A stretch of 45,162 nt of DNA from Nitrospira sp. (GTDB lineage Bacteria > Nitrospirota > Nitrospiria > Nitrospirales > Nitrospiraceae). The notes below the pieces were generated by a model. It did not search any database, was not told the origin of the DNA, and saw only the letters and a program-made list of their open reading frames with translations. Each line of letters opens with the position of its first letter. Positions within the stretch are counted from its first letter, which is position 1. The translations under genes and the position numbers were made by a program. The stretch spans positions 1-45,162 of the forward strand of contig SWDH01000026.1 in assembly GCA_005116945.1 (NCBI GenBank). Reading direction: 5' to 3'. Positions 18,320 to 28,766 of this stretch are shown piece after piece.

Positions 18320-18348
18320 AAAAACTGATTTTTTCAGCAACCTGCTAG
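18320..18348. repeat. Second terminal arm related to the palindromic element
   Basis: AAAAACTGATTTTTTCAGCAACCTGC, when reverse-complemented, reads GCAGGTTGCTGAAAAAATCAG. This closely matches the left end of the 126-bp element (GCAGGATGCTGAAAAAGTCTG). It therefore forms an outer, inverted end about 200 bp from 18145. It may mark the true right end of a larger unit or the remnant of an adjacent copy. Confidence 0.5.
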
Positions 18349-18456
18349 AACTGGTGAATCTCGAATAGACTCTTGGCAGGCGAGACGGCAGAGAAATGAT
18401 GGGATGATAATGGGAGAGTGCGCTCTAAAGATGGAGAAACTATGTGCAGGTCCCCG

Positions 18457-18870
18457 TCACTCAAGAGATGGGGGAACAAGGGTCGCCCGACTGACTCCCT
18501 CAGCCGAATGCGTTGCCCCGTTTCTGGCGAGCCTTGCACGGGGGGATACCTTCATGGTCTGGCCAACCATTCGAGGTCGCCCTGCACGGAGCGGGTTCTT
18601 ACGTTGAGGGAAAGGGCCTTGCCGTGAAGATTCCATCTCTGCCAGAGAAGTCCGCAGAGACTGCGCAATCAGCCATGAGAGCTTCAAACTAGGGCTCCAA
18701 TACACAGCATTACGCACACGATCGACCAAGTCAGCAGGAAGGTTGACTGTGAGCCGAACCATTCGAGGCTGTGGCGGCTCTGTCTCGGGCAGCCTGGAGG
18801 ACGGAGCCGGTGCCCTCCGACGCTCAGGCTTGATGGAATGACTCGGAGCTGGCTGCTCAATCGACGACAT
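18457..18870 (-). CDS. Ribbon-helix-helix (CopG-like) DNA-binding protein, orphan
   Basis: A protein of 137 residues starting at ATG 18870, which has AAGGAA about eight bases upstream. The open frame extends to 19032 without a binding site. Residues 38-75 contain MVRLTVNLPADLVDRVRNAVYW then LKLSWLIAQSLRTSL, the strand-helix-helix pattern of RHH proteins. The following FPQRKNPLRAGRPRMVGQTMKV looks like a basic DNA-contacting tail. Related proteins often sit beside ParA-like or replication genes of mobile elements, but no such partner is here. The last 30 residues after MKV are of low complexity and may be a run-on. It is probably a leftover of a mobile element. Confidence 0.55.
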   Translation of the reverse strand: MSSIEQPAPSHSIKPERRRAPAPSSRLPETEPPQPRMVRLTVNLPADLVDRVRNAVYWSPSLKLSWLIAQSLRTSLAEMESSRQGPFPQRKNPLRAGRPRMVGQTMKVSPRARLARNGATHSAEGVSRATLVPPSLE

Positions 18871-19218
18871 GGCGTATTCCTTCAGATGGCTCTGCGATAA
18901 ATCGCTCAAGCTATGGCCTGAATGCATCGCTTCGCCTGATGCGGCCGAATGAGGGGACCGCGCCACTGGCAAGAGCATGGCGCGGCCCCGATGGCGGAAG
19001 CGTGTGGCGGCGGGAGGGCTCCGAACGGGCATAGTCCAGAGGTAGTCCCACCTGCGTGAGAGGTATGCACCTCTTGAGTGGGGACCCGCCGGCGGTTTCG
19101 CTTCGCCAAAAATCTTTCAGACGGTATGTATCGCTCACTCACGCTGATGTCAGGCGTGATACGAGAACTACCTAGCAACCCCTGTACCAGATTTTCTCGC
19201 TGTCAAAACTTCCCGTCA
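18871..19218. other. Intergenic stretch upstream of the RHH gene
   Basis: No supported gene. Two overlapping minus-strand frames of 75-90 codons are rich in R, P and S with no binding site and look like chance. TCACGC (19139-19144) and GCGTGA (19154-19159) form a perfect 6-bp inverted repeat with a 9-base spacer, which could be an operator, but it is 270 bp from the RHH start codon. The stretch, together with 18145-18350, looks like an eroded insertion region. Confidence 0.35.
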
Positions 19219-19347
19219 CTAGACTGTAAGTCGTTGAGTCCATGTGGTGAGTTCGGTGTGCGAGAAAGCGAAGCCTTCGGACAGTCGGTATCTGATTCCG
19301 TACACTGCGTATCCTAGAAGATACAGGCCCAGGACAAGCCGATACAC
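19219..19347 (-). other. Possible small membrane ORF in frame after the CopD-like stop
   Basis: Immediately after the TAG of the CopD-like gene (19381-19383), the same frame stays open for 53 codons to a TAG at 19219-19221. The peptide contains FVYRLVLGLYLLGYAVYGIR, a plausible transmembrane helix, then YRLSEGFAFSHTELTTWTQR. The only candidate start is GTG at 19345-19347, which gives 42 residues and has no ribosome binding site. It may be an independent tiny membrane protein, a C-terminal part lost through a stop mutation, or chance. Confidence 0.25.
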
Positions 19348-19380
19348 GAAAGGGCCAGAAAGTGAGAAATAGCGCGTGAC

Positions 19381-19893
19381 CTATTGGTGGAGATGTTTCA
19401 TTGCGGCGGCGCAGAGGAGAATAAAAATGCCGATCCAAAGGGCAGCTTGCTGGAAAGGGATCACTTCGTAGGATTCTTCTTTGCCTTCTTCTGCCTCGTC
19501 GGACTTGAAGAGCACCGAGTATAGAAAGAGCGTAAGAAGACAGAGGACGAGAAACAGCTTCACAAAAAAGACGGTCAGATACTTCGCATGATGCTGGATC
19601 CCGCTGCCGGTCTGCCCGGTGATGAGCTGATTCACATAGTGGAAATTAATGCCACCGGTAAATAGCAAGATGACGAGGAGAATGCCTGCGAATTTCTTGT
19701 AATGCTGATAGAACGCATCGGTGATCGGCTTAATCTGCTCCTTGGCCACGGCGTGCTTCAGTCCAGGAGTTACTGCCATGATGAGAAACGCAACTCCGCC
19801 GATCCAGATGACTGCGGCCGTCAAGTGCACCCAATGGTTGAGGATCGGGATCAGCGTATTGAAGTCTGTGACGAGGCTGAGCAGCGCGTCCAT
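19381..19893 (-). CDS. CopD-like integral membrane protein
   Basis: A 170-residue protein with four to five transmembrane helices (about residues 18-42, 68-88, 106-130, 150-168). Histidines lie inside or next to helices: NHWVHLTAAVIWIGG, FYQHYKKFAG, INFHYVN, IQHHAKYLTVFFVKL. A conserved-looking helix-1 histidine followed by W-I-G-G resembles the CopD/DUF2269 type of membrane proteins, some of which bind haem or copper. The real cofactor is unknown. It lies 64 bp downstream of the SPASM radical SAM gene on the same strand and may belong to the same redox cluster. No clear ribosome binding site precedes the ATG. Confidence 0.65.
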   Translation of the reverse strand: MDALLSLVTDFNTLIPILNHWVHLTAAVIWIGGVAFLIMAVTPGLKHAVAKEQIKPITDAFYQHYKKFAGILLVILLFTGGINFHYVNQLITGQTGSGIQHHAKYLTVFFVKLFLVLCLLTLFLYSVLFKSDEAEEGKEESYEVIPFQQAALWIGIFILLCAAAMKHLHQ

Positions 19894-19957
19894 AGGTTGA
19901 TGAGGGAACGAGAGACCAGCGGCTTGAAGGTCTGTAGAGGGAACCGACCCTGCCCCC

Positions 19958-21361
19958 TCAGCCCTTATCTTTTACGTCAAAATTGAAGACCGGGGCATCG
20001 TTGCCGAATCGTTTCTTGCGGAGTTCTTCCATCAGCTCGATTGTGATAAGAGGGATGTCATTCTCACGGGCATGCTTTTCAACGCCTTTTTTCACCATGG
20101 CGCGCAAGAAGTAGGGAATCCGGTTGAGTCGAGTTTCTGAATCTTCATCCCACGCCACAGAACTTTCTTCCGGCATATTAAATGCCACTTTGATTTTCTC
20201 TCCACCCTTCGGCGTGTAGAGACACCATTGATCTTCGTCCAGCCAGTCTCCGTGATCGACGTAGGGCCGCGCGCGGCAGCCGCCACAGATGTCGGTATAT
20301 TCACAATCGCCACATTTACCCTTCAGGTGCGGGTAGCGAAAAGAATTAAACACATCGGACTGTTCCCACAGATCGACGAAGCTGGTTTCGCGGATATTCC
20401 CGGCTGAAAGCGGCATATAAGGGCAAGGGGTCAGTTCACCGTTAGGGGTCACGCGCGCGTAGTTCGTACCGGCAAGACAGCCACCCCCCATATAGCCCGT
20501 CGCTTTGGTGATCGGCGAGTTCGGATCTTTCTCGTAGGCAAGCCGTTTGAAATGCGGCGCGCATCGAGCCCTGACGAGCATGCCCTTGTAATGATCCTGA
20601 CAATTAACCAGGTAGCCAAGCACCTCTTCGTATTGGGCCGGGGTGATGTCGGTGAGTTCTTCGCCGCGACCGGTGCAGACCATGAAAAATACATTCAGCA
20701 CTTTAGCGCCAAGCTGGTGTGCCCACTCGATCACCGAGGGCAGCTCCTGGTAATTCATGGGCTGTGCGCTGAAGTGCACTTGGAAAGCCAACCCGTTCCG
20801 CTTGCAGGCCTCGATGCCGGCGAGCGCGGCTTCCCATGCGCCAGGCACGCCACGAAAACGATTGTGTTTTTGAGGCTCGAGCGAATCGATGCTGATGCCC
20901 ATGCCCATCACGCCGATCTCGACTAGTTCCTTCGCCATCCGATCATCGATCAACATGCCGTTGGTTCCAAATACCACCATGAAACCAAGCTTCACGGCAT
21001 GCCGGGCGATATCGAGGATGTCGGGACGGACAAGCGGTTCGCCGCCCGTGATCACGAGGAGGCAGCCCTTATTGACCTCGGCAATCTGATCGATGAGCGT
21101 ATAGCATTCTTCTGTCGAGAGTTCATCATCCCCGCCCGCGGATTTCGTCGTCGCGTCGAGATAGCAATGATCGCATTTGAGATTGCAACGCTTCGTGAGG
21201 TTCAGCGCGATGAGGTAGGGCTTGAAGTCATCGACCGTCCGGCCATCGTGCGGGGCAGCAGCCGGGGATGGCGGGCTAAAGAACTGTGAGACCTGTTGCT
21301 GAATATTGCCAAATGCGCCCGCTGGAGACGGTGCATTAAAAATTGGAAGCGATTTACCCAT
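19958..21361 (-). CDS. Radical SAM/SPASM protein with C-terminal PCP_red-like domain
   Basis: A 467-residue radical SAM enzyme. C59-x3-C63-x2-C66 (KRCNLKCDHCYLD) binds the catalytic [4Fe-4S] cluster, and GGEPLVRPD is the usual SAM-binding GGE motif. A SPASM domain follows: GGGCLAGTNYARVTPNGEL with TPCPYMPL, then CGDCEYTDICGGCRAR, which would hold auxiliary clusters. Residues about 410-455 (ETRLNRIPYFLRAMVKKGVE and KHARENDIPLITIELMEEL) match the small PCP_red helical domain first described in protochlorophyllide reductase. The SPASM type resembles haem-modifying or peptide-modifying enzymes such as NirJ and AhbD. The substrate is unknown. The same PCP_red segment recurs in the neighbouring UspA protein, suggesting a shared process. 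Confidence 0.85.
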   Translation of the reverse strand: MGKSLPIFNAPSPAGAFGNIQQQVSQFFSPPSPAAAPHDGRTVDDFKPYLIALNLTKRCNLKCDHCYLDATTKSAGGDDELSTEECYTLIDQIAEVNKGCLLVITGGEPLVRPDILDIARHAVKLGFMVVFGTNGMLIDDRMAKELVEIGVMGMGISIDSLEPQKHNRFRGVPGAWEAALAGIEACKRNGLAFQVHFSAQPMNYQELPSVIEWAHQLGAKVLNVFFMVCTGRGEELTDITPAQYEEVLGYLVNCQDHYKGMLVRARCAPHFKRLAYEKDPNSPITKATGYMGGGCLAGTNYARVTPNGELTPCPYMPLSAGNIRETSFVDLWEQSDVFNSFRYPHLKGKCGDCEYTDICGGCRARPYVDHGDWLDEDQWCLYTPKGGEKIKVAFNMPEESSVAWDEDSETRLNRIPYFLRAMVKKGVEKHARENDIPLITIELMEELRKKRFGNDAPVFNFDVKDKG

Positions 21362-21446
21362 AAGTACGAGTCCTGGGTGCTAAGAGTTGAATGCTGAGTC
21401 AGAATGACTTTGCCGCGGGTATTCGCTCAGTACCCAGCACTCAGAA
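21362..21446. repeat. Intergenic TGCTGAGTGCTGAG-type degenerate repeat
   Basis: The 85-bp gap between the SPASM and UspA genes carries a TGCTAAGAGTTGAATGCTGA block and, on the other side, CAGTACCCAGCACTCAGAAC, which is close to its reverse complement. Together they could form an irregular hairpin. The same kind of words (AGCACTCAG) recur at 25341-25404 and at 35029-35051. Confidence 0.45.
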
Positions 21447-23552
21447 CTATGCACTTCTTTTGCCGGTCAGGTCGGCAATCATGTCCTTCAGGTTGCCGGT
21501 CTTCATGGCTTCCGCCATGTAGTCCTTAGCCTGCTCGATGCCCTCATGAGCCACTTCAGCCGTGATGACCGTGATGCCGAGCTTATCGGCATGTTTTTCA
21601 ATGAGGGCACGCGTACAGTCACGCATAAACCCTTCAGGAGCCCGCTCTAGCCGTGACTGCGCTTCGGGTAGCCAGCTGTAGGGAGCGGCGGGGGAAGGTT
21701 CCGCCGCGTGGCCATTTCCTTGACCGTTCTCATCCGTGGAGGTCGCGCCATTGGTGCCGCTCGTTGCCGCAGCCACGGTAGCCTGGGCTGCATTGGAGGC
21801 ACCGGTTCCCTTGTTCGCAAAGATGGGGGTATAGTCTTCTGAGGCCGCTTCTTGAATCATGGGTGCGGCATATTCCAGCGTGATCGTGGTCATGCCGAGC
21901 TTACGAGCAGTCTTCTCAATTTTGGCCTTAGCGCGCCGACGTTGGAAGCCGGCCGGGACCGCACGGATTCCCTCTTTGGCATCTTTCGTCCATTGCATCG
22001 GAACGTCATCGTAGGCCAGGTCGGTTTCGAGAACCCCTTCCACATGCGCCGCTGCTTCAAAAAGCTGCTTGTCGACCAGTTTGAAGCGATCGCCTCCTGC
22101 GGCGCAGACAGGGCACTTCACGGGTGTCTCGCCCTTTCCGATGTAGCCGCAACCGTCGCAGACGAAGTAATTCTGGTTCATCCGGTCCAAATACGCTTGG
22201 GTGCTGGCACTCACTTTCGGCTTGTCTCCCACAACCTCGGTCATCATGCCGCTCAGCGTCGAGCCCATGAGATCCTTCATCACGGATTCGTCAGCCTGCA
22301 TTTTTTCTCGGTCGATGCCTGCGGCATCCAGACTGCCACCCAGCGCATGCATGGCATCCATCGCCCCCTTAGGCAGGAGGTCTCCCACAGCTGAATCGAC
22401 GACCGTGTTACTGATGATGGTATGGCCCTTTTCGATGGCGTAACGGTGAATCGCGGTCTTGGCGACCCCTCTGGCAAATACGGGGATCTTTTCCATCCGG
22501 CGGAGGGCTTCTTCAGTCCAGGCGATCGTGTATTCCGCCAGCGTGTCGATCGGCGGTACATACTTCCGGTTCGACACCAGGATATTGCAGGGCGCGGACC
22601 GCAACAGATTTTCCGTGTTGCTGCCGATGTCCATATCCTCGTCACTGTGCACGCCGATCCGTCCAACGATCAGCAATGCCGGGATATCCTTACGCACATA
22701 TTGAATGATCTTCTCGAAGGCCTTGCCGTCCAACAGGGTGGTCTTGACGTCGGTTTGTTCGGCCTGAGCGATTTCTCGACAGATGTCGAGGTGCGACTGG
22801 TAGATCTTTGCGAGACCACTGTCGATGATTTCCTCGTGCAGCTTCTCCTGCTCCTTGAAGCGGAACACCTTGCCGGCTTCTTCATTGAGGACGCCCGAGA
22901 TACTGTGAAAGGCGGCATAGTGGAAATAGGGGTCGAAGGCCGAAATAGCTTCGACCGGCATGTTGAAGGCCTTGCCCAGCGCGAGGCCGGTCATGAGCCC
23001 ACCGAAGGAATAGGGGCTGCCGTCCACCGCCACCACGATTCTCCCACCGGTCATGGGTTGGATTTGCTTGATAATCAGCATGTCAGAATTCCGCACACGA
23101 CGCAGCACGCGCTCGGTATTGCTGCCGATGACGCTATCCTTGACGGCGCCGACACCCAAGGCCCCCATGATCACCAGATCATAGGCATTGGTATTGATAT
23201 CTTCGGCCAGCACTTTCCAATTCCGGCCTTCGAGCGAGCGGCGCTCGATCGGAAGATTGTTTTCCGCGCATTTCTTATCGACGTAGTCGAGGTAGGAATC
23301 GGTGATAATCTGAAGACCGCGGGTGATCAGCGAATCGTGGATTTGTCGCTGCCGGTCGAGCTCTTTTTCATCGTGGTACTCTTCAGGCAAGCCCGCTTCC
23401 ATCTGCTTGAAGCGCTTATCATGCATTTTAGCTGCATACACGTGGCTCCCCACGATCTTCGAGCCGAAGGTTTTGGCGAATTGCACTCCGATGTCGACGG
23501 CCGTATTGGAATGGTCGGAGTTATCGACCGGTACGTAGATCGTCTTATACAT
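21447..23552 (-). CDS. Tandem UspA protein fused to rubredoxin-like and PCP_red-like domains
   Basis: An unusual 701-residue cytoplasmic protein. Residues 1-162 and 170-333 are two universal stress protein domains, each ending in a G-x9-G-S/T-N-type nucleotide-binding loop (GALGVGAVKDSVIGSNTERV; GRIGVHSDEDMDIGSNTENL). Residues 344-388 (AWTEEALRRMEKIPVFARGV), 520-568 and 626-680 look like three PCP_red helical segments. Residues 462-495 carry a rubredoxin-like knuckle pair (CDGCGY, CPVC) that could bind iron or zinc. A low-complexity A/G/T/N linker spans 575-625. GAGGAG precedes the ATG. It lies between two radical SAM genes on the same strand, and the downstream one ends in the same PCP_red segment. 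It is likely to sense redox or nucleotide state, but this is inference. Confidence 0.85.
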   Translation of the reverse strand: MYKTIYVPVDNSDHSNTAVDIGVQFAKTFGSKIVGSHVYAAKMHDKRFKQMEAGLPEEYHDEKELDRQRQIHDSLITRGLQIITDSYLDYVDKKCAENNLPIERRSLEGRNWKVLAEDINTNAYDLVIMGALGVGAVKDSVIGSNTERVLRRVRNSDMLIIKQIQPMTGGRIVVAVDGSPYSFGGLMTGLALGKAFNMPVEAISAFDPYFHYAAFHSISGVLNEEAGKVFRFKEQEKLHEEIIDSGLAKIYQSHLDICREIAQAEQTDVKTTLLDGKAFEKIIQYVRKDIPALLIVGRIGVHSDEDMDIGSNTENLLRSAPCNILVSNRKYVPPIDTLAEYTIAWTEEALRRMEKIPVFARGVAKTAIHRYAIEKGHTIISNTVVDSAVGDLLPKGAMDAMHALGGSLDAAGIDREKMQADESVMKDLMGSTLSGMMTEVVGDKPKVSASTQAYLDRMNQNYFVCDGCGYIGKGETPVKCPVCAAGGDRFKLVDKQLFEAAAHVEGVLETDLAYDDVPMQWTKDAKEGIRAVPAGFQRRRAKAKIEKTARKLGMTTITLEYAAPMIQEAASEDYTPIFANKGTGASNAAQATVAAATSGTNGATSTDENGQGNGHAAEPSPAAPYSWLPEAQSRLERAPEGFMRDCTRALIEKHADKLGITVITAEVAHEGIEQAKDYMAEAMKTGNLKDMIADLTGKRSA

Positions 23553-23710
23553 TAAGGTGTCTCCTCAGGATGCCCTCCAGGCCAGGGCGAACGAGAGTAA
23601 TTATCAAAAATTCCAAACGGTTGACGTGCGTTCCACGCCTCAAAGGATGTGTATGCTAGCACCGGTCTGAATTCGAAAGCAAGGTATCGATGCAGGGAAG
23701 CGGAACGACG

Positions 23711-25339
23711 TTATGAGGCTGGGGTCACCACGGATGTTTCGTCCGAATTCTTTGCGGAGCGAATCGATTGTCGGGAGCGGAGGATCTCTTCTAGAGACAA
23801 GAGCGCATCCCGGCCAGAGTTCCCCTCAATCCCTTTAATCAAATTCTTATCGGCGTAAGAGCCTGACTCTTTTGGAGACTGAGAGAGGGATCCTGTCCAC
23901 TTCCGTGGATCCCGGCTTCCTTCTTTCCGCTCCCAGGCGCGGAGGCAGGCCTTGGCGATAAACGAGTTAAGTGGCGCCGGGTTGTACAGGAGCTTTCTGA
24001 TACTCGTCGGGGTCAGCATCAGCGGGTTATAGCCAGCCGAAAGGTAACCTTCCTCTAACAGCCGTTCTTCCAGATCGGTGTTTGGCTGAATGCCCAGAAA
24101 GAACATCAGGGGAAACACTCGCTCTTCACCCAGGATCGAGGCAACCTTTTTATAGGACTCCACGCTCTGAAGCAAAGACTCCTCGGTTTCTTTCGGGCTG
24201 TTCAGCGAGTAGTTGAGAATGACCTTCCCCTTGAATCCCGCCTCCGCCAGATAACGGCAGCCATCGTAAAGCCGCTCAAGCTTAAATCCCATGTGGAGAT
24301 CGTTTAGCACCATCTGAGAGCCAGACGTAATGGCCACTTCCAGATCGCCGACGCCAGACCTGACCATGAGCTTGGCCAGTTCCGGAGTAATCAGTGAAGT
24401 CCTGATATAACCGGACCATTCGATCTCCAGCTTCTCGGCGAGAATCCGCTCAAGGATCTCGGTGCATTGGGGATAGGCCTCTTTCCCGGTAATGAACTGG
24501 GCGTCCGTAAACCAAAACCGCCTGGCGCCCCATTGATGATAGTGCTGAGAAATATCCTTCACGACCATGGAGGGTGGCCGATAGCGCACCCGTTTCCCCT
24601 CAATGTAGGGGTAGAGACAGAACGCGCAGTCGTATGGGCAGCCTCGCTTCGACTGGACCCCGATGGATTCGTCCAAATATTCCCGATGCTGCGGGAAAAT
24701 CGTGGTCAGGTAAGGCAAGTCGACCGTCAGCGCATCGAGCAGAGCTGGTGAACCCTGCTGACCCTTTCTCACCGTCTTTCCTTCCCTGAGAATATAGCGC
24801 TCGTTCTCCAGTGACTGGCCTTCAATCACCTTGAGGATGGCATCTTCACCTTCCCCGAGAATCCCAATGACTCCTTCAGGAAGTTTCTGAATGAGCTGGT
24901 CGGCAAAAGCGGTAAAGGCTCCGCCACCGATCATGATCTGCGTCTTCGGAAACTCCTTCGCGATCAACCAGGGATAGGAAAGCGCCGCCCGGATATGACT
25001 GTAGTAGCGGTAGAGCTGCTTCACCCCTGCAAACGAGGCGGCGACTCGCTTGATCGGGTTGCTGGCAAAGTAAAAATTGAACGCATGTTCCAGCGAGGAA
25101 TCTCCCTCGTGCGGGGAAAAGATCTGAATGTCGCGCCAGGAGAAACAGACGAGGTCCGGTTTGAACTCCGTAGCGGCATCGCGAACTGCACTGAGCCGCT
25201 GGCCGTCAGGAAAAAGGGACAGATCGAGAATGCGCTGCCGTACATCCGGCTTGCGCCGATGAATAAAATCGGCAAGATAAGTCACCCCAATCGGGTAGAC
25301 CTTCTTGCAAGGGAGAAAAATGTAAAGAATCGATTCCAT
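23711..25339 (-). CDS. B12-binding-type radical SAM protein
   Basis: A 542-residue protein of the cobalamin-dependent radical SAM type. Residues 1-165 look like a Rossmann-like B12-binding domain (KPDLVCFSWRDI, IMIGGGAFTAF, GILGEGEDAI). The radical SAM core starts with C234-x3-C238-x2-C241 (KRGCPYDCAFCLYPYIEGKR) and continues with FWFTDAQFI and VAITSGSQMVLNDLHMGF. A C-terminal region from about 440 (LRAWERKEGS onward) is variable. Relatives include BchE and hopanoid- or lipid-modifying enzymes, but the substrate cannot be assigned. It sits between ubiE/menG and the UspA-rubredoxin gene on the same strand, which hints at quinone, haem or membrane chemistry. No clear ribosome binding site is seen before ATG 25339. 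Confidence 0.83.
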   Translation of the reverse strand: MESILYIFLPCKKVYPIGVTYLADFIHRRKPDVRQRILDLSLFPDGQRLSAVRDAATEFKPDLVCFSWRDIQIFSPHEGDSSLEHAFNFYFASNPIKRVAASFAGVKQLYRYYSHIRAALSYPWLIAKEFPKTQIMIGGGAFTAFADQLIQKLPEGVIGILGEGEDAILKVIEGQSLENERYILREGKTVRKGQQGSPALLDALTVDLPYLTTIFPQHREYLDESIGVQSKRGCPYDCAFCLYPYIEGKRVRYRPPSMVVKDISQHYHQWGARRFWFTDAQFITGKEAYPQCTEILERILAEKLEIEWSGYIRTSLITPELAKLMVRSGVGDLEVAITSGSQMVLNDLHMGFKLERLYDGCRYLAEAGFKGKVILNYSLNSPKETEESLLQSVESYKKVASILGEERVFPLMFFLGIQPNTDLEERLLEEGYLSAGYNPLMLTPTSIRKLLYNPAPLNSFIAKACLRAWERKEGSRDPRKWTGSLSQSPKESGSYADKNLIKGIEGNSGRDALLSLEEILRSRQSIRSAKNSDETSVVTPAS

Positions 25340-25340
25340 A

Positions 25341-25404
25341 AGCGTTCTGAGTTAGTAACTATGGGCTATGAGTTTCAACAACTTAGCACTCAGGACTCAG
25401 CACT
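25341..25404. repeat. Intergenic AGCACTCAGGACTCAGCACT-type repeat
   Basis: The 65-bp gap between the radical SAM gene and ubiE contains TTCTGAGTTAGTAACTATGG and then TTAGCACTCAGGACTCAGCA. The second block shares its words with the gap at 21362-21446 and with the in-frame segment at 35029-35051. It is a member of the interspersed family. Confidence 0.45.
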
Positions 25405-26190
25405 TCATTTCGTTGCCACATGAATCGCCACGATCCCACCGCTCAGGTTGCGATAGGTGACCTGACGATAGCCGACGTCGAGGAGCATCTGCTTCAATCG
25501 TTCCTGGTCCGGGAAGTTCCGAATGGAGGCCGGAAGATACTCGTACACGCCGGTCGTGTCATGCGCCACTTTCGTACCGACCCAGGGAAGAAGCTTAAAC
25601 GAATACCAATCGTAGAGAGCCCGCAACCAGCCAAAAACGGGCCGGGAGAACTCCAGGCACACAAACCGGCCGCCTGGCTGCAAAATGCGGTGAATGTCCG
25701 TGAGCGCTTGCCTGAGATCGCCGACGTTCCTCATGCAAAACCCAGTGGTCACGGCATTGAATGTCCTATCGGGAAATCCCAGGTGCTCAGCGTTGGCTTC
25801 GAGACAGGTAATCTTCTTCCCCAGGCCCCGTCCAATCACTTTCTTCAACCCCTCAGCAAGCATGGCATGGTTCAGATCGGAGGCAATCACGCGGCCATTG
25901 TCCCCCATACGCGGTTCAACCAGGAGCGCCAGATCAGCTGTACCGGACCCCACGTCGAGTGCCCGGCCTCCAGTCGTGACGGGAACATAGGAGGCGGTAA
26001 TCTTCTTCCACCGGTAATGCAGCCCAAAGCTTAACAGCGTGTTGTTCAGGTCGTAGACACTCGCGATCGACGTAAACATCCGCTGAACGGCTTGTTCACG
26101 GGCCGACCCTGTCCACGTCGATACGGCGATCGGAGCCGCTGGGGCGTCGGCCCCCTCCTGAACAGGCGGTGTATCCACTTGTACCATCAT
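25405..26190 (-). CDS. ubiE: Demethylmenaquinone/ubiquinone methyltransferase (UbiE/MenG family)
   Basis: A SAM-dependent C-methyltransferase of the UbiE/MenG family that methylates demethylmenaquinone in the final steps of quinone synthesis. Motif evidence: MFTSIASVYDLNNTLLSFGLH and RWKK at the N-terminus, ALDVGSGTADLALLV (SAM motif I), TTGFCMRNVGDLRQAL and LEFSRP (family signatures), and NLSGGIVAIHVATK at the end. I give the ATG at 26190. A TTG start at 26223 is also possible, because AGGA lies ten bases upstream of it, which would add 11 residues. It is divergent from uvrA with a very short gap, and heads the co-oriented radical SAM cluster. Confidence 0.9.
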   Translation of the reverse strand: MMVQVDTPPVQEGADAPAAPIAVSTWTGSAREQAVQRMFTSIASVYDLNNTLLSFGLHYRWKKITASYVPVTTGGRALDVGSGTADLALLVEPRMGDNGRVIASDLNHAMLAEGLKKVIGRGLGKKITCLEANAEHLGFPDRTFNAVTTGFCMRNVGDLRQALTDIHRILQPGGRFVCLEFSRPVFGWLRALYDWYSFKLLPWVGTKVAHDTTGVYEYLPASIRNFPDQERLKQMLLDVGYRQVTYRNLSGGIVAIHVATK

Positions 26191-26216
26191 AGCGTGGTAG
26201 CACCCGGCTTCCGGGT

Positions 26217-26248
26217 TTGTCAAGATAGCGAAGTCCTCATGCTATAAT
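26217..26248 (+). promoter_or_regulatory. uvrA promoter with TATAAT close to the start codon
   Basis: A perfect -10 hexamer, TATAAT at 26243-26248, lies only 10 bases before the uvrA ATG. TTGTCA at 26217-26222 is a five-of-six -35 match, but the spacer is long (20 bp). Transcription would start about 4 bases before the ATG, and there is no ribosome binding site, so the messenger would be effectively leaderless. The region overlaps the promoter area of the divergent ubiE. Confidence 0.45.
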
Positions 26249-26258
26249 CCCGCCCCTG

Positions 26259-28766
<2,508 letters not shown>

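Noticed and set aside
22422..23555. 377-codon plus-strand frame opposite the UspA-rubredoxin gene
   Set aside because: It lies wholly antisense to a gene with clear domains and a good ribosome binding site. Its D/H/R-rich composition is typical of a shadow frame.
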